In this document: positions 8,569 to 16,543 of the stretch, piece after piece
Numbering within the stretch: the first letter of the stretch is position 1
Layout: each line of letters opens with the position of its first letter
Assembly (NCBI RefSeq): GCF_014174495.1
Contig: NZ_JACJHR010000028.1
Span: 45,089 to 109,088, forward strand
Direction: 5' to 3'
DNA: 64,000 nucleotides
From: Amycolatopsis echigonensis
GTDB taxonomy: Bacteria; Actinomycetota; Actinomycetes; Mycobacteriales; Pseudonocardiaceae
Translations under genes and position numbers: made by a program
Notes under the pieces: model-generated
What the model was told of the DNA's origin: nothing
Databases searched by the model: none
Seen by the model: the letters and a program-made list of their open reading frames with translations, nothing else

Positions 8569-9725
8569 CCACCGATCCCGAACGCCTCCGCCGCTGGCGC
8601 CTCGTGCTGGGCGGCGATTCCGACGGTACCGGCCACGCACTGTCCGAAGGGGACGCCGGCGTCGACAACGTGCTGGCCGCCCTCTACGACGAGCGGCCCA
8701 AGAACCCGCGCGGCAGCGGTGAGCGCAGCGGCGGCCTGCAAGCCTCCGCGCCGAGGGTCGCGCGCTGGCTGGGCGACATCCGGAAGTACTTCCCCGGCTC
8801 GGTCGTCCAGGTCATGCAGCGCGACGCCGTGGACCGGCTGGGCATCACCCGGATGCTGCTGGAACCGGAGCTGCTCAGCGCCGTGGAGCCGGATGTCCAC
8901 CTGGTCGGCACCCTGTTGTCCCTCAACAACGTCCTGCCCGAAGAGACGAAGGAAACCGCCCGCGCCGTCGTGCGCAAGGTGGTCACCGAGCTGGAAGAAC
9001 GCCTGACCGAACGCACCCGAGCGGCGGTGCGCGGCGCACTGGACCGCGCGGCCCGCACCCAACGTCCCCGGGGCGCGGACATCGACTGGAACCGCACGGT
9101 CCGCCGGAATCTGAAGCACTACTCCCCCGAGCTGAAAACCGTTGTGCCCGAACAGCTATTCGGCTTCGGCCGCCGGGAACAGAGCGTCCGAAGGGACGTG
9201 ATCCTGGCTGTCGACCAGTCCGGCTCGATGGCAGAATCCGTGGTGTACTCGGGCGTTTTCGGTGCGGCCCTCGCCTCGATGCGCGCGCTGAGCACGAAAT
9301 TCGTCGCGTTCGACACCGCGGTCGCTGATTTGTCGGACCACCTGGACGACCCCGTCGACGTCCTGTTCGGCACCCAACTCGGCGGCGGCACCGACATCAA
9401 CCGTGCATTGGCCTACTGCCAAGGACTGGTGGAGCGCCCGGAGCAGACCCTCTTGGTGCTGATCAGCGATCTGTACGAAGGCGGAGTGCGAGACGACCTC
9501 CTGCGCCGCGTGGCGGACTTGGTGGGGTCCGGGGTGCAAGTGGTCACGCTGCTGGCGCTGTCCGACTCCGGGGCGCCGTTCTACGACCACGAGAACGCCG
9601 CCGCGCTGAGCGAACTGGGGGTGCCCGCTTTCGCCTGCACGCCGGACCTTTTCCCGGACCTGATGGCCGCCGCGCTCCGAAGGGAGGACTTGAGCCGCTG
9701 GGCCGCCTCGGCCACGGCGCAGTGA
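8565..9725 (+). CDS. VWA domain protein, last gene of the MoxR operon
   Basis: 386 residues from the GTG at 8565, which overlaps the DUF5682 stop (GTGA); the open frame extends far upstream but only as a shadow of that gene. The C-terminal half (about residues 208-375) is a VWA domain with an intact MIDAS: DQSGSM, then a Thr in GGGTDINRAL, then the Asp in LLVLISDLYEG. The N-terminal half is helical and charged. MIDAS-bearing VWA proteins bind metal and partner proteins and normally work with MoxR ATPases, as encoded upstream. E. coli YehP is the likely counterpart. A GC-rich hairpin at 9759-9788 follows and probably ends the operon. Confidence 0.9.
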   Translation: MTTDPERLRRWRLVLGGDSDGTGHALSEGDAGVDNVLAALYDERPKNPRGSGERSGGLQASAPRVARWLGDIRKYFPGSVVQVMQRDAVDRLGITRMLLEPELLSAVEPDVHLVGTLLSLNNVLPEETKETARAVVRKVVTELEERLTERTRAAVRGALDRAARTQRPRGADIDWNRTVRRNLKHYSPELKTVVPEQLFGFGRREQSVRRDVILAVDQSGSMAESVVYSGVFGAALASMRALSTKFVAFDTAVADLSDHLDDPVDVLFGTQLGGGTDINRALAYCQGLVERPEQTLLVLISDLYEGGVRDDLLRRVADLVGSGVQVVTLLALSDSGAPFYDHENAAALSELGVPAFACTPDLFPDLMAAALRREDLSRWAASATAQ

Positions 9726-9758
9726 CTGCCCGCCGCTGAACCCCGCCCGGCGGGAGAA

Positions 9759-9788
9759 CGCGGCTCGGACCGGGCCGGGCGAGCCGCG
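9759..9788 (+). terminator. Hairpin after the VWA gene
   Basis: A perfect 9-base inverted repeat, cgcggctcg and cgagccgcg, encloses a 12-base loop 33 bases after the VWA stop. No T-run follows, as is common in actinobacteria. A weaker 8-pair hairpin with a 3-base loop lies at about 9824-9842. The rest of 9726-9940 shows no gene. Confidence 0.5.
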
Positions 9789-9940
9789 CGGAAGTGGAGC
9801 GGCGCGGCGTTCGGCGACTCTCCAGCGTTCCCTTTCAGGGAGCGAGGAAGCCGATCAAGCTAGCCCGACGAGTGTCAACCGGACCATGACGGCTCCCTCC
9901 TTGCCGCTGCGGAAGCCGAGCCGAGGCACAAGACAGCAGC

Positions 9941-11407
9941 TCAAGCGCTGCGCCGCGAGTCCGCTCTCCCGAACCGCAGCACTCCGTCGTCCACTCGGCC
10001 CAGGCGCAGGTCTGCCACGTCCAGCAGGTAGTTCTGCCGCATCAGCCACGGCCGCCGGTCTCCCTGCCTCGGGAGCACTGAGGCGGCGCGGGTCAGGTAG
10101 CCCGACGTCAGGTTCATGATCGGCCGGCGCCGGGCCGCCGGGATCGGGGCCGGGCGGGGCACGCACAGGTCGAAACCGTTGCGGGACAGATGGTTCAGCA
10201 ACCGGCAGACATAGCGGGAGACGAGGTCCGACCGGAGAGTCCAGGAAGCGTTCACGTACCCGACGCACCACGCGAGGTTCGGCACCCCGCCGAGCATCAT
10301 TCCCTTGTACACCAGTTGTTCCGACGGCTCGATCACCTCGCCGTCCACGCTCAGCTCGATTCCGCCGAACGCGATCACCCGCAGGCCGGTCGCGGTGACG
10401 ACCACGTCCGCGGGCAGCTGCTCGCCCGATTCCAGCGTGATGCCGTCGGGCGTGAAGCGGTCGATCCGGTCGGTGACGATGTCCGCTTTCCCGCTGCGGA
10501 GCGCCCGGAAGAAATCCGCCCCGGGCGTCAGGCACAGGCGCTGATCCCACGGCCGGTACCGCGGCGAGAAATGCGGATCGACCGGAATCGAGGCGGGCAA
10601 TTGCTTCGCGGCCGCGTCCCGCAGGAACGCCGCCGCGCGGTCGGGCTGTCGTCGCGAGAACTGGTAGAGCAGCGTGGTCAGCAGGACGTTCTTCGCCCGC
10701 ACCACGTGGTAGGCGAGCCGGGAAGGCAGGATTCGGCGCAGCCGGCGGGCGAGCGAATCCGTCCACGGACGGGACAGGACGTAGCTCGGCGAGCGTTGCA
10801 GCATGGTCACCGACTCCGCGACGGAAGCCAGTTCCGGCACCAGGGTGACCGCAGTGGCGCCGCTGCCGATCACGACGACTCGTTTGCCGGACAGGTCCAG
10901 GTCGTCGGGCCAGAACTGCGGGTGCACGATCTCGCCGGAGAACGAGTCGCAGCCGGGGAAATCGACGACGTGGCCGTTCTCGTAGCTGTAGTAGCCGCTG
11001 CACAAGTACAGGAAAGAACAGGTGAAGGTGACGGTCTCGCCGTCCCGCGCGGCTTCCACTGTCCAGCGGGCCGAGGCTGAGGACCAGCTCGCCCGGATCA
11101 CCCGGTGCCCGAACCGGATGTGCCGGGAAATCCCGTAGTGCGCGGCGGTCTCGCGAATGTACGACAGGATCTCGGGGCCGGACGCGATCGCCTGTTCCTT
11201 GGGCCACGGCCGGAACGGGTAGCCGAGCGTGAACATGTCCGAGTCCGAGCGCACGCCCGGGTACCGGAAGAGGTCCCAGGTTCCGCCGATCGTGTCTCGT
11301 GCTTCGAGGACGGCGTACGTCCGGTCCGGCGTCTGCTGCTGCAGCCGACAGGCCGCGCCGACGCCGGACAGCCCGGCTCCGACGATCAGGACATCGAAAT
11401 GCGCCAC
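9941..11407 (-). CDS. EthA-like flavin-containing (Baeyer-Villiger type) monooxygenase
   Basis: 488 residues. The FAD-binding GAGLSG is at residues 11-16, followed by GGTWDLFRYPG, typical of Baeyer-Villiger and related class B flavoprotein monooxygenases. A version of their fingerprint, FSGEIVHPQFWPDDL, is near 160, and the NADPH-binding VVVIGSGATAV follows near 180. The expected reaction is NADPH- and O2-dependent insertion of oxygen into ketones or oxidation of sulfur compounds; mycobacterial EthA, the thioamide prodrug activator, is of this group. No TetR (EthR-like) gene is adjacent. It stands alone between the VWA operon and the polysaccharide lyase. Substrate unknown. Confidence 0.85.
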   Translation of the reverse strand: MAHFDVLIVGAGLSGVGAACRLQQQTPDRTYAVLEARDTIGGTWDLFRYPGVRSDSDMFTLGYPFRPWPKEQAIASGPEILSYIRETAAHYGISRHIRFGHRVIRASWSSASARWTVEAARDGETVTFTCSFLYLCSGYYSYENGHVVDFPGCDSFSGEIVHPQFWPDDLDLSGKRVVVIGSGATAVTLVPELASVAESVTMLQRSPSYVLSRPWTDSLARRLRRILPSRLAYHVVRAKNVLLTTLLYQFSRRQPDRAAAFLRDAAAKQLPASIPVDPHFSPRYRPWDQRLCLTPGADFFRALRSGKADIVTDRIDRFTPDGITLESGEQLPADVVVTATGLRVIAFGGIELSVDGEVIEPSEQLVYKGMMLGGVPNLAWCVGYVNASWTLRSDLVSRYVCRLLNHLSRNGFDLCVPRPAPIPAARRRPIMNLTSGYLTRAASVLPRQGDRRPWLMRQNYLLDVADLRLGRVDDGVLRFGRADSRRSA

Positions 11408-11467
11408 GATTCCTCCCCGCGCGAAACGACTCCGCCCACCATAAGGCCGAGGCCGCTCCAGGTGGGG

Positions 11468-11506
11468 CCCCGCCGGACCGGGCCGGGAACCACCGGCCCG
11501 GCGGGG
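11468..11506 (-). terminator. Hairpin after the polysaccharide lyase gene
   Basis: Arms of 14 bases at 11468-11481 and 11493-11506 pair at 13 positions around an 11-base loop. The structure begins 10 bases beyond the lyase stop on the minus strand and probably ends that transcript. Confidence 0.55.
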
Positions 11507-11516
11507 AAAACCGGGT

Positions 11517-13835
11517 TCACCGCAGGGAAATCACCTTGGTGGCGCCGAAGGAGTCCTTGAGCGGGACTTCCACCGTGCGCCGCCGCACCGTCACGCGGAC
11601 GCTGTCCTGCAGCTGCGTCGGGTCGGAAACAGCGAGAGTGTTCCGGCCGAGCGCCACCGAAGCGGGTCCTGAGACTGATACTTCGTCTACGGTACCCGCA
11701 CTGTAGAAGTTTGCGAGCAGTGTGTTATCCCACAGTCGCAAGGCCTGGACAACGGGCGTATTGGCCCGAACGCGCCACGCGAGCACCGACGCGACCGTCG
11801 CCACCACTGACGCGGCCGGCAGGACCGCGTACGCGTACGTCGCGTCCACCGGCTTCGCGCCGTGCTCGATAATGAGCTTCTGGTACCGCCGCGTGTTCGG
11901 CGTCGTCGTGCCCTTCGTGTTGGCACCGGTGTCGATGTCGCGCCACGCGCCGGTCCGGTCTTCGCGCAGTGCGGTGACCTCGGCGTTGTCGAGCAGGACG
12001 TACCCGCCGACCTGGTCGAGGTGCAGCCAGCGCGGCCGGTGCAGCGTGCTCGAATCGCCGACCACGCGCGCGTCGGCCAGCAGCGTGCCGCGTCCGTTTT
12101 CGCCGAGGTTGCGGTTTTCGATCGTCGTCCGGACCGCCTGCCCGGACGTGTCGGTGATTCCCGCGCCGAGGCAGACGATGCCCGCCGGCGTGAAGAACCA
12201 CGACTTCTTCGCGGCTAAAGAACCGCCCTCCGAGACGAAATCCATCGCGTACGCACCATGCCGGGCGTCCCAGCGCACGCCGCCGACGTGCGCTTTCGTC
12301 GTCAACGGCGTCGCCGCCAGCGGTCCGGGCGGACCGGCCTTCGCGGTGGTGCCGGGCAGCAGAGCCGGATCGACAGTCGGCCAATAGGCGTCGGAGTAGT
12401 GACCTTTCGCGTTGGGAAGGAACAGATACAGCACTCCGTCGCCGACGTGCCAGCCGTGCAGGTTCATCCCGTTGATCGACTCGTAGCGCGAAATCCGCGT
12501 GGAGCCGACGCCGAGCGACGCGGACCAGCCCTCGGTCACGTGCACCATCCGGTCCTGCTGGCCGAAGATCCGGTGCGTCGCGACGATCGGCGCGGGCCGC
12601 ACGCGTCCGGCGAGCATCTCCTGCGCGAACTCGATGCCCGGCGTCGCGACGAGGTCCGGGCCGGGCGCGAACCGCTCGGGATCGGGGATTTCCAGGAACG
12701 GCGCGTAGGTGCCTTCCTTGATCCACTTGGCGGCCAGCCCGGACAGTTCGGTCTTGACCGTCCCGGTCGCCGACCGCGCGAGGACCAAAGTCGCGACAGT
12801 CAGCTGGTGTCCGATGTCGTGCGCGGTTTCGCCCTGCCGCGACAGCATCCGCCCGCGCACCGGCTCCATCAGCGCACCCGCGTACACGAACGGCGCGTAC
12901 GTGTCGCCGACCAGCGCGTACACCTTCTGTTTCAGCTCGTCCGGCAGCGCGTACTCGGTGCCTTCGGTGACGTGGATCGTCCCGGCGAGCGCGGTCAGCA
13001 GGACGATGCCGTAGTGGCCGGGGTACGGGATGGTGTCGTGCTGGATGAACGAGCCGTCGGTGTGGAAGCCGTCGCCCGCCGCGCGGTTCAGCTTCGCCAG
13101 GACGCTGGCCGCTCCCCCGCCGGCGACGTCGGTGATCGCGTCGATGCCGGTGCGGATCCACGCGGTGTCGCCGACGAGTGCGCCGGAGACGATCGAGATC
13201 AGCGCCTTGTCCGCCCGGTTAGCGCCGGTTTCAACGATCTTCGGGTTGTTCGCGCGCAGGTTCGGGTTGCCGACGAACCGCTTGATCGGGCTGACGTACC
13301 GCGCCAGCTCGTCGGCGGTCAGCTGGTCGGCGACCGTGACGAGGGTGTGCAGCAGGTAATACGGCACGCCGATCTCGTAGGTGTACCAGTTGCCGATCTC
13401 GCCGACCTGCGGGTTGTACTGGCTGGCGTAGATCAGCTCCAGCGCCTTCTTGATCCCGTCGAGCACCTTCGGATCGCCGGAAAGCGTGCTGCCCGGGGTG
13501 CCCCAGTCGACCGCGATCGCCCGCAGCCGGGCGTACATCGACGTGGTGTAGTCGCTGCCCGGACCGAGCGGCAGGTCAGTCCACAGTGGACCATTGCCGG
13601 ACACCGACATGCTGTCGTAGTACGACTTCGCGACCCGGCCGAGGTTCTTCAGCGCGGCCGTGCGCTCCGGCGACGGACGGTTGATGCCCGTCTGCAGCTC
13701 GCGGTAGCCAGCCACGATCGACTTCAACGGATCCGGGGCCGACGCCGCGAAGGCCGGGCGCGCGGTGGCGAGGAGCGCGGCCGACGCGGCGGCGACGGCA
13801 CCGCCACGCAGTGCGGTTCTGCGGTTCACGGGCAT
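11517..13835 (-). CDS. Secreted polysaccharide lyase family 8 (hyaluronate/xanthan lyase type)
   Basis: 772 residues from the ATG at 13835, which has GGGAGG seven bases upstream; a longer frame to 13901 is rejected. The Tat signal is NRRTALRGG followed by a hydrophobic stretch and a cut near AFAAS (about residue 31). PL8 landmarks are intact: GNWYTYEIGVPYYL with the conserved Asn149/Trp150, TGANR at 203-207, and DGSFIQHDTIPYPGHYG with the likely catalytic His266 and Tyr275. PL8 enzymes beta-eliminate uronate-containing chains such as hyaluronan, chondroitin or xanthan. The neighbouring uronate pathway fits this source of sugar acids. A perfect palindrome at 13862-13901 separates it from the aldehyde dehydrogenase upstream, so it may have its own promoter. 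Confidence 0.88.
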   Translation of the reverse strand: MPVNRRTALRGGAVAAASAALLATARPAFAASAPDPLKSIVAGYRELQTGINRPSPERTAALKNLGRVAKSYYDSMSVSGNGPLWTDLPLGPGSDYTTSMYARLRAIAVDWGTPGSTLSGDPKVLDGIKKALELIYASQYNPQVGEIGNWYTYEIGVPYYLLHTLVTVADQLTADELARYVSPIKRFVGNPNLRANNPKIVETGANRADKALISIVSGALVGDTAWIRTGIDAITDVAGGGAASVLAKLNRAAGDGFHTDGSFIQHDTIPYPGHYGIVLLTALAGTIHVTEGTEYALPDELKQKVYALVGDTYAPFVYAGALMEPVRGRMLSRQGETAHDIGHQLTVATLVLARSATGTVKTELSGLAAKWIKEGTYAPFLEIPDPERFAPGPDLVATPGIEFAQEMLAGRVRPAPIVATHRIFGQQDRMVHVTEGWSASLGVGSTRISRYESINGMNLHGWHVGDGVLYLFLPNAKGHYSDAYWPTVDPALLPGTTAKAGPPGPLAATPLTTKAHVGGVRWDARHGAYAMDFVSEGGSLAAKKSWFFTPAGIVCLGAGITDTSGQAVRTTIENRNLGENGRGTLLADARVVGDSSTLHRPRWLHLDQVGGYVLLDNAEVTALREDRTGAWRDIDTGANTKGTTTPNTRRYQKLIIEHGAKPVDATYAYAVLPAASVVATVASVLAWRVRANTPVVQALRLWDNTLLANFYSAGTVDEVSVSGPASVALGRNTLAVSDPTQLQDSVRVTVRRRTVEVPLKDSFGATKVISLR

Positions 13836-13861
13836 GACGGTGCCTCCCAGTGGGGTTGGTT

Positions 13862-13901
13862 GTGAGTGGCAATCCCGGTTAGAACCGGGATTGCCACTCA
13901 C
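13862..13901 (-). terminator. Perfect 19-bp palindrome between uronate operon and lyase
   Basis: The arm gtgagtggcaatcccggtt at 13862-13880 is repeated exactly inverted at 13883-13901, with only two bases between. It lies 12 bases past the aldehyde dehydrogenase stop and 26 bases before the lyase ATG. It can act as a terminator of the upstream genes; a protein-binding or mobile palindrome is the alternative. Confidence 0.55.
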
Positions 13902-13913
13902 GAGGGGGTCTGC

Positions 13914-15368
13914 TCAGCGCGCTCCGTCGACACGGCGCGGCAGCTGCCACGGGTTCGCTTCCCGCAGGGCTTCCGGCAGCAGCGCGTCCGGGAAGCCCTG
14001 CCACGCCACCGGGCGCAGGAAACGTTCGATGGCGGCGGTTCCGACCGACGTCGTGGTCGGCGCGGTCGTCGCCGGGTACGGGCCGCCGTGCTGCTGCGCC
14101 CAGCTGACCGTGACGCCGGTCGGCCAGTCGTTCCACAGCAGCCGTCCGGCCAGCCGGGTCAGCGACGGCAGCAGCGGACGCACGAAGTCGGCGTCGCTCT
14201 CCTCGCCCTGGATCGTCGCGGTGAGACCGGGTTCGAGGCTGTCCAGCACCTCGATCAGCTCGGCCTGGGCGGTGTAGGTGACGATCAGCGACGCGGGTCC
14301 GAAATGCTCCTCGCGGACAGCCTCGCCGCCCGCCAGGAACTCCTTCGCGGTAGTCGCGAGCAGCGACGGAGTGAACGCGTCGCCGTCCTGCGTGCCTTCC
14401 ACGACCGGCTGCACGCCCGACACCGCCCGCAGGTCCGCGAGCTTCCGGGCGAACCCGGCCGCGATGCGGTCGTTCAGCATTTCCTGCTGAGCCACCGCGC
14501 TGACCGCCTCGCGCAGGGTGTCGTCCAACCCGTGCCCCTCGGGCAGGAACAGCAGACCCGGCTTCGTGCAGAACTGGCCCGCTCCGAGGCTGAACGACCC
14601 GGCGTAGCCCTTCGCCACCGCCTCGCCGCGCGCGGCGACCGCACCCGGCGTGACGACGACCGGGTTGACGCTGCCCAGCTCGCCGTAGAACGGAATCGGC
14701 GTCGGCCGCGAGACCGCGATGTCGAACAGCGCCCGCCCGCCCGGCACGGAACCGGTGAACGAGGCAGCGGAAATCCGCGGGTCCTTGAGCGCGGTGACGC
14801 CCTGTTCGACTCCGTGGATCACCGCGAACGCACCCTCCGGCGCACCGGCGGCGGTCAACGCTTGCGCGACGATCTCTCCGGTCCGCGTCGAGAGTTCTTC
14901 GTGGCCGGGGTGCGCCTTGAGCACCACCGGACACCCTGCCGCCAGCGCGGAGGCGGTGTCGCCGCCCGCGACGCTGAACGCGAACGGGAAATTGCTCGCG
15001 GCGAACACGAGCACCGGACCGATCGGCACCAGCACGCGGCGCAGGTCCGGCCGGGCGCCCATCGGCCAGGCCGGGTCAGCGTGATCGACGGTCGCGCCCA
15101 GGAATTCTCCGTCGCGCAGCACTTCGCCGAACAGCCGCAGCTGGAACGTGGTGCGCGCGAGTTCGCCCTTCAGCCGCGGCGCGGCCGGAAGGCGGGTTTC
15201 CTGGTGCGCCAACGGGATCAGTTCCTCGGCGGCGGCGTCGAGCGCGTCCGCGGCGGCGGCCAGCCACGCAGCCCGTTCGGCAGGGGTGCTTTCGGCGAAC
15301 GGCCGGGCGGCGGACGCGGCGGCGACCAGCACGCTTTCCAGTTCCGTGGCGGAAGTTTCGCGGCTCAA
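13914..15368 (-). CDS. 2-oxoglutarate semialdehyde (2,5-dioxovalerate) dehydrogenase, NADP-type
   Basis: 484 residues of the aldehyde dehydrogenase superfamily. The catalytic Cys is C267 in GQFCTKPG, the general base Glu is E230 in FYGELGSVNP, and the cofactor-side segment is FAASNFPFAFSVAGGD near 122-137. FPFAFSVAGGDTASALAAG and PFYGELGSVNPV are typical of the branch that oxidises 2-oxoglutarate semialdehyde to 2-oxoglutarate, the last step of oxidative uronate/aldarate catabolism. It is the last gene of the minus-strand group kdgD, gudD, unknown, this gene, with a 22-base gap to its upstream neighbour. That context makes the substrate call strong. Confidence 0.9.
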   Translation of the reverse strand: MSRETSATELESVLVAAASAARPFAESTPAERAAWLAAAADALDAAAEELIPLAHQETRLPAAPRLKGELARTTFQLRLFGEVLRDGEFLGATVDHADPAWPMGARPDLRRVLVPIGPVLVFAASNFPFAFSVAGGDTASALAAGCPVVLKAHPGHEELSTRTGEIVAQALTAAGAPEGAFAVIHGVEQGVTALKDPRISAASFTGSVPGGRALFDIAVSRPTPIPFYGELGSVNPVVVTPGAVAARGEAVAKGYAGSFSLGAGQFCTKPGLLFLPEGHGLDDTLREAVSAVAQQEMLNDRIAAGFARKLADLRAVSGVQPVVEGTQDGDAFTPSLLATTAKEFLAGGEAVREEHFGPASLIVTYTAQAELIEVLDSLEPGLTATIQGEESDADFVRPLLPSLTRLAGRLLWNDWPTGVTVSWAQQHGGPYPATTAPTTTSVGTAAIERFLRPVAWQGFPDALLPEALREANPWQLPRRVDGAR

Positions 15369-15390
15369 TGGATCTCCTCGTCAAACAGGT

Positions 15391-16539
15391 TCAGGACGCC
15401 GAGTGCGCGGCGGCGGTGGCGGCGTGCAGGTCCGGCCAACGCGCGGGCCCGGCGAGGCCCAAGTGGTACAGGTGCAGTTCGGTCGCTCCGGCTTTCGCCA
15501 GTTCGGCCACGTACGCCTCGATGTCCGGCACCGGGCTCGCCGCGACCGCGGTGATATAGCTGCCGATCGCGACCCGTTCCGGCAACGCCCGCCGCGCGGC
15601 CGCGACCGCGTCGACACTGCCCTGGCCCGGTGCCCAGTTCTGCAGCACCACCGTCTCCGCGTCGTCCGCGGCCGTCGGGGTCAACCCGGGCAGCGCGCCG
15701 GTGACCCACGGGTCGAGCGCGCCGTGCAGCACAATCCGCGTACCAGGCTCCAGCACGGCCAGAACCGCGGCGCGCAACGCGTCGGTCGCCTGCTGCCGAC
15801 TGGAAAGCAGCGTTTCCTTCAATCCAGCCGGAAGCCTATCCTCGGCCACCGACAAATCCGCGGTCGCGATCAGCCGCTGCACCTCAGCGCGCAACTTCTC
15901 CCGGACGTCCGCCGGGTCGAGCCCGGTCCAGCCCTCCGCACAAGCGGCGCAGCAGCAGATCGACAACAGCCGCGCAGTCGCCGGAGCCCACACGCCGTCG
16001 GTTTTCTCGTGCTGGTGCTGATGCACGGCCCCGAGCGGACCGCACGCCTCCAGCACCACCGACGAAAGCTTCAGTCCCGCAACCGATTCCGCGGTCAGCG
16101 TCGCCGCGTACTCACGTACCGCGGGTTGCGCCGGGCACAACGCCCACGGGTACGTCTCGCCGAAGCAGTTGCGCACGGCGTACTGCGGGAATTCGGTGCC
16201 CAGCTGAGAACTATGCGTGAGCACAATCCACGCGGCCGCCGGGATTCCGGCCTCGGTGAGCCGCCGGACCGCGTCACCGCCGCTGTCCTCCGCGGAGACC
16301 CAGTCCGGGGTGGCCGGGACGAGATCCCGGCCTTCCCACGCTTCCGCGCGCACCGGCCGGTAAAGCGCGGCGGTCCGCGCGACCACCGACGTCCGCTCGG
16401 TCGACCACGGCGTCGCGGCCCGGGCGCTGTGATAGGCCAGCGCCACCGCGACCTCGTCCACGCCGAGGTCCTGCGCCCGCTCGACGAACGCGGTGTCGCC
16501 GAGCACGTCCCACGGATACGCGTATCCGGTCACCTTCAC
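15391..16539 (-). CDS. Uncharacterised protein in the uronate operon, possible TIM barrel
   Basis: 382 residues, Ala-rich, no family that I can name with confidence. Recurring segments such as MKVTGYAYPWD, VDEVAVALAYHS, GIPAAAWIVLTH and TELHLYHLGLAG look like alternating beta strands and helices of a TIM barrel resembling glycoside-hydrolase-like or sugar-binding proteins. A Cys cluster ICCCAACAEGW lies near residue 215 and NCFGETYPWALCP near 125, so metal binding is possible. No signal peptide is seen, so it is probably cytoplasmic. It sits four bases after gudD and 22 before the semialdehyde dehydrogenase, so co-expression with glucarate breakdown is nearly certain. A role in lactone opening, sugar-acid release or a side reaction is plausible but unproven. 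Confidence 0.75.
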   Translation of the reverse strand: MKVTGYAYPWDVLGDTAFVERAQDLGVDEVAVALAYHSARAATPWSTERTSVVARTAALYRPVRAEAWEGRDLVPATPDWVSAEDSGGDAVRRLTEAGIPAAAWIVLTHSSQLGTEFPQYAVRNCFGETYPWALCPAQPAVREYAATLTAESVAGLKLSSVVLEACGPLGAVHQHQHEKTDGVWAPATARLLSICCCAACAEGWTGLDPADVREKLRAEVQRLIATADLSVAEDRLPAGLKETLLSSRQQATDALRAAVLAVLEPGTRIVLHGALDPWVTGALPGLTPTAADDAETVVLQNWAPGQGSVDAVAAARRALPERVAIGSYITAVAASPVPDIEAYVAELAKAGATELHLYHLGLAGPARWPDLHAATAAAHSAS

Positions 16540-16543
16540 CCGC

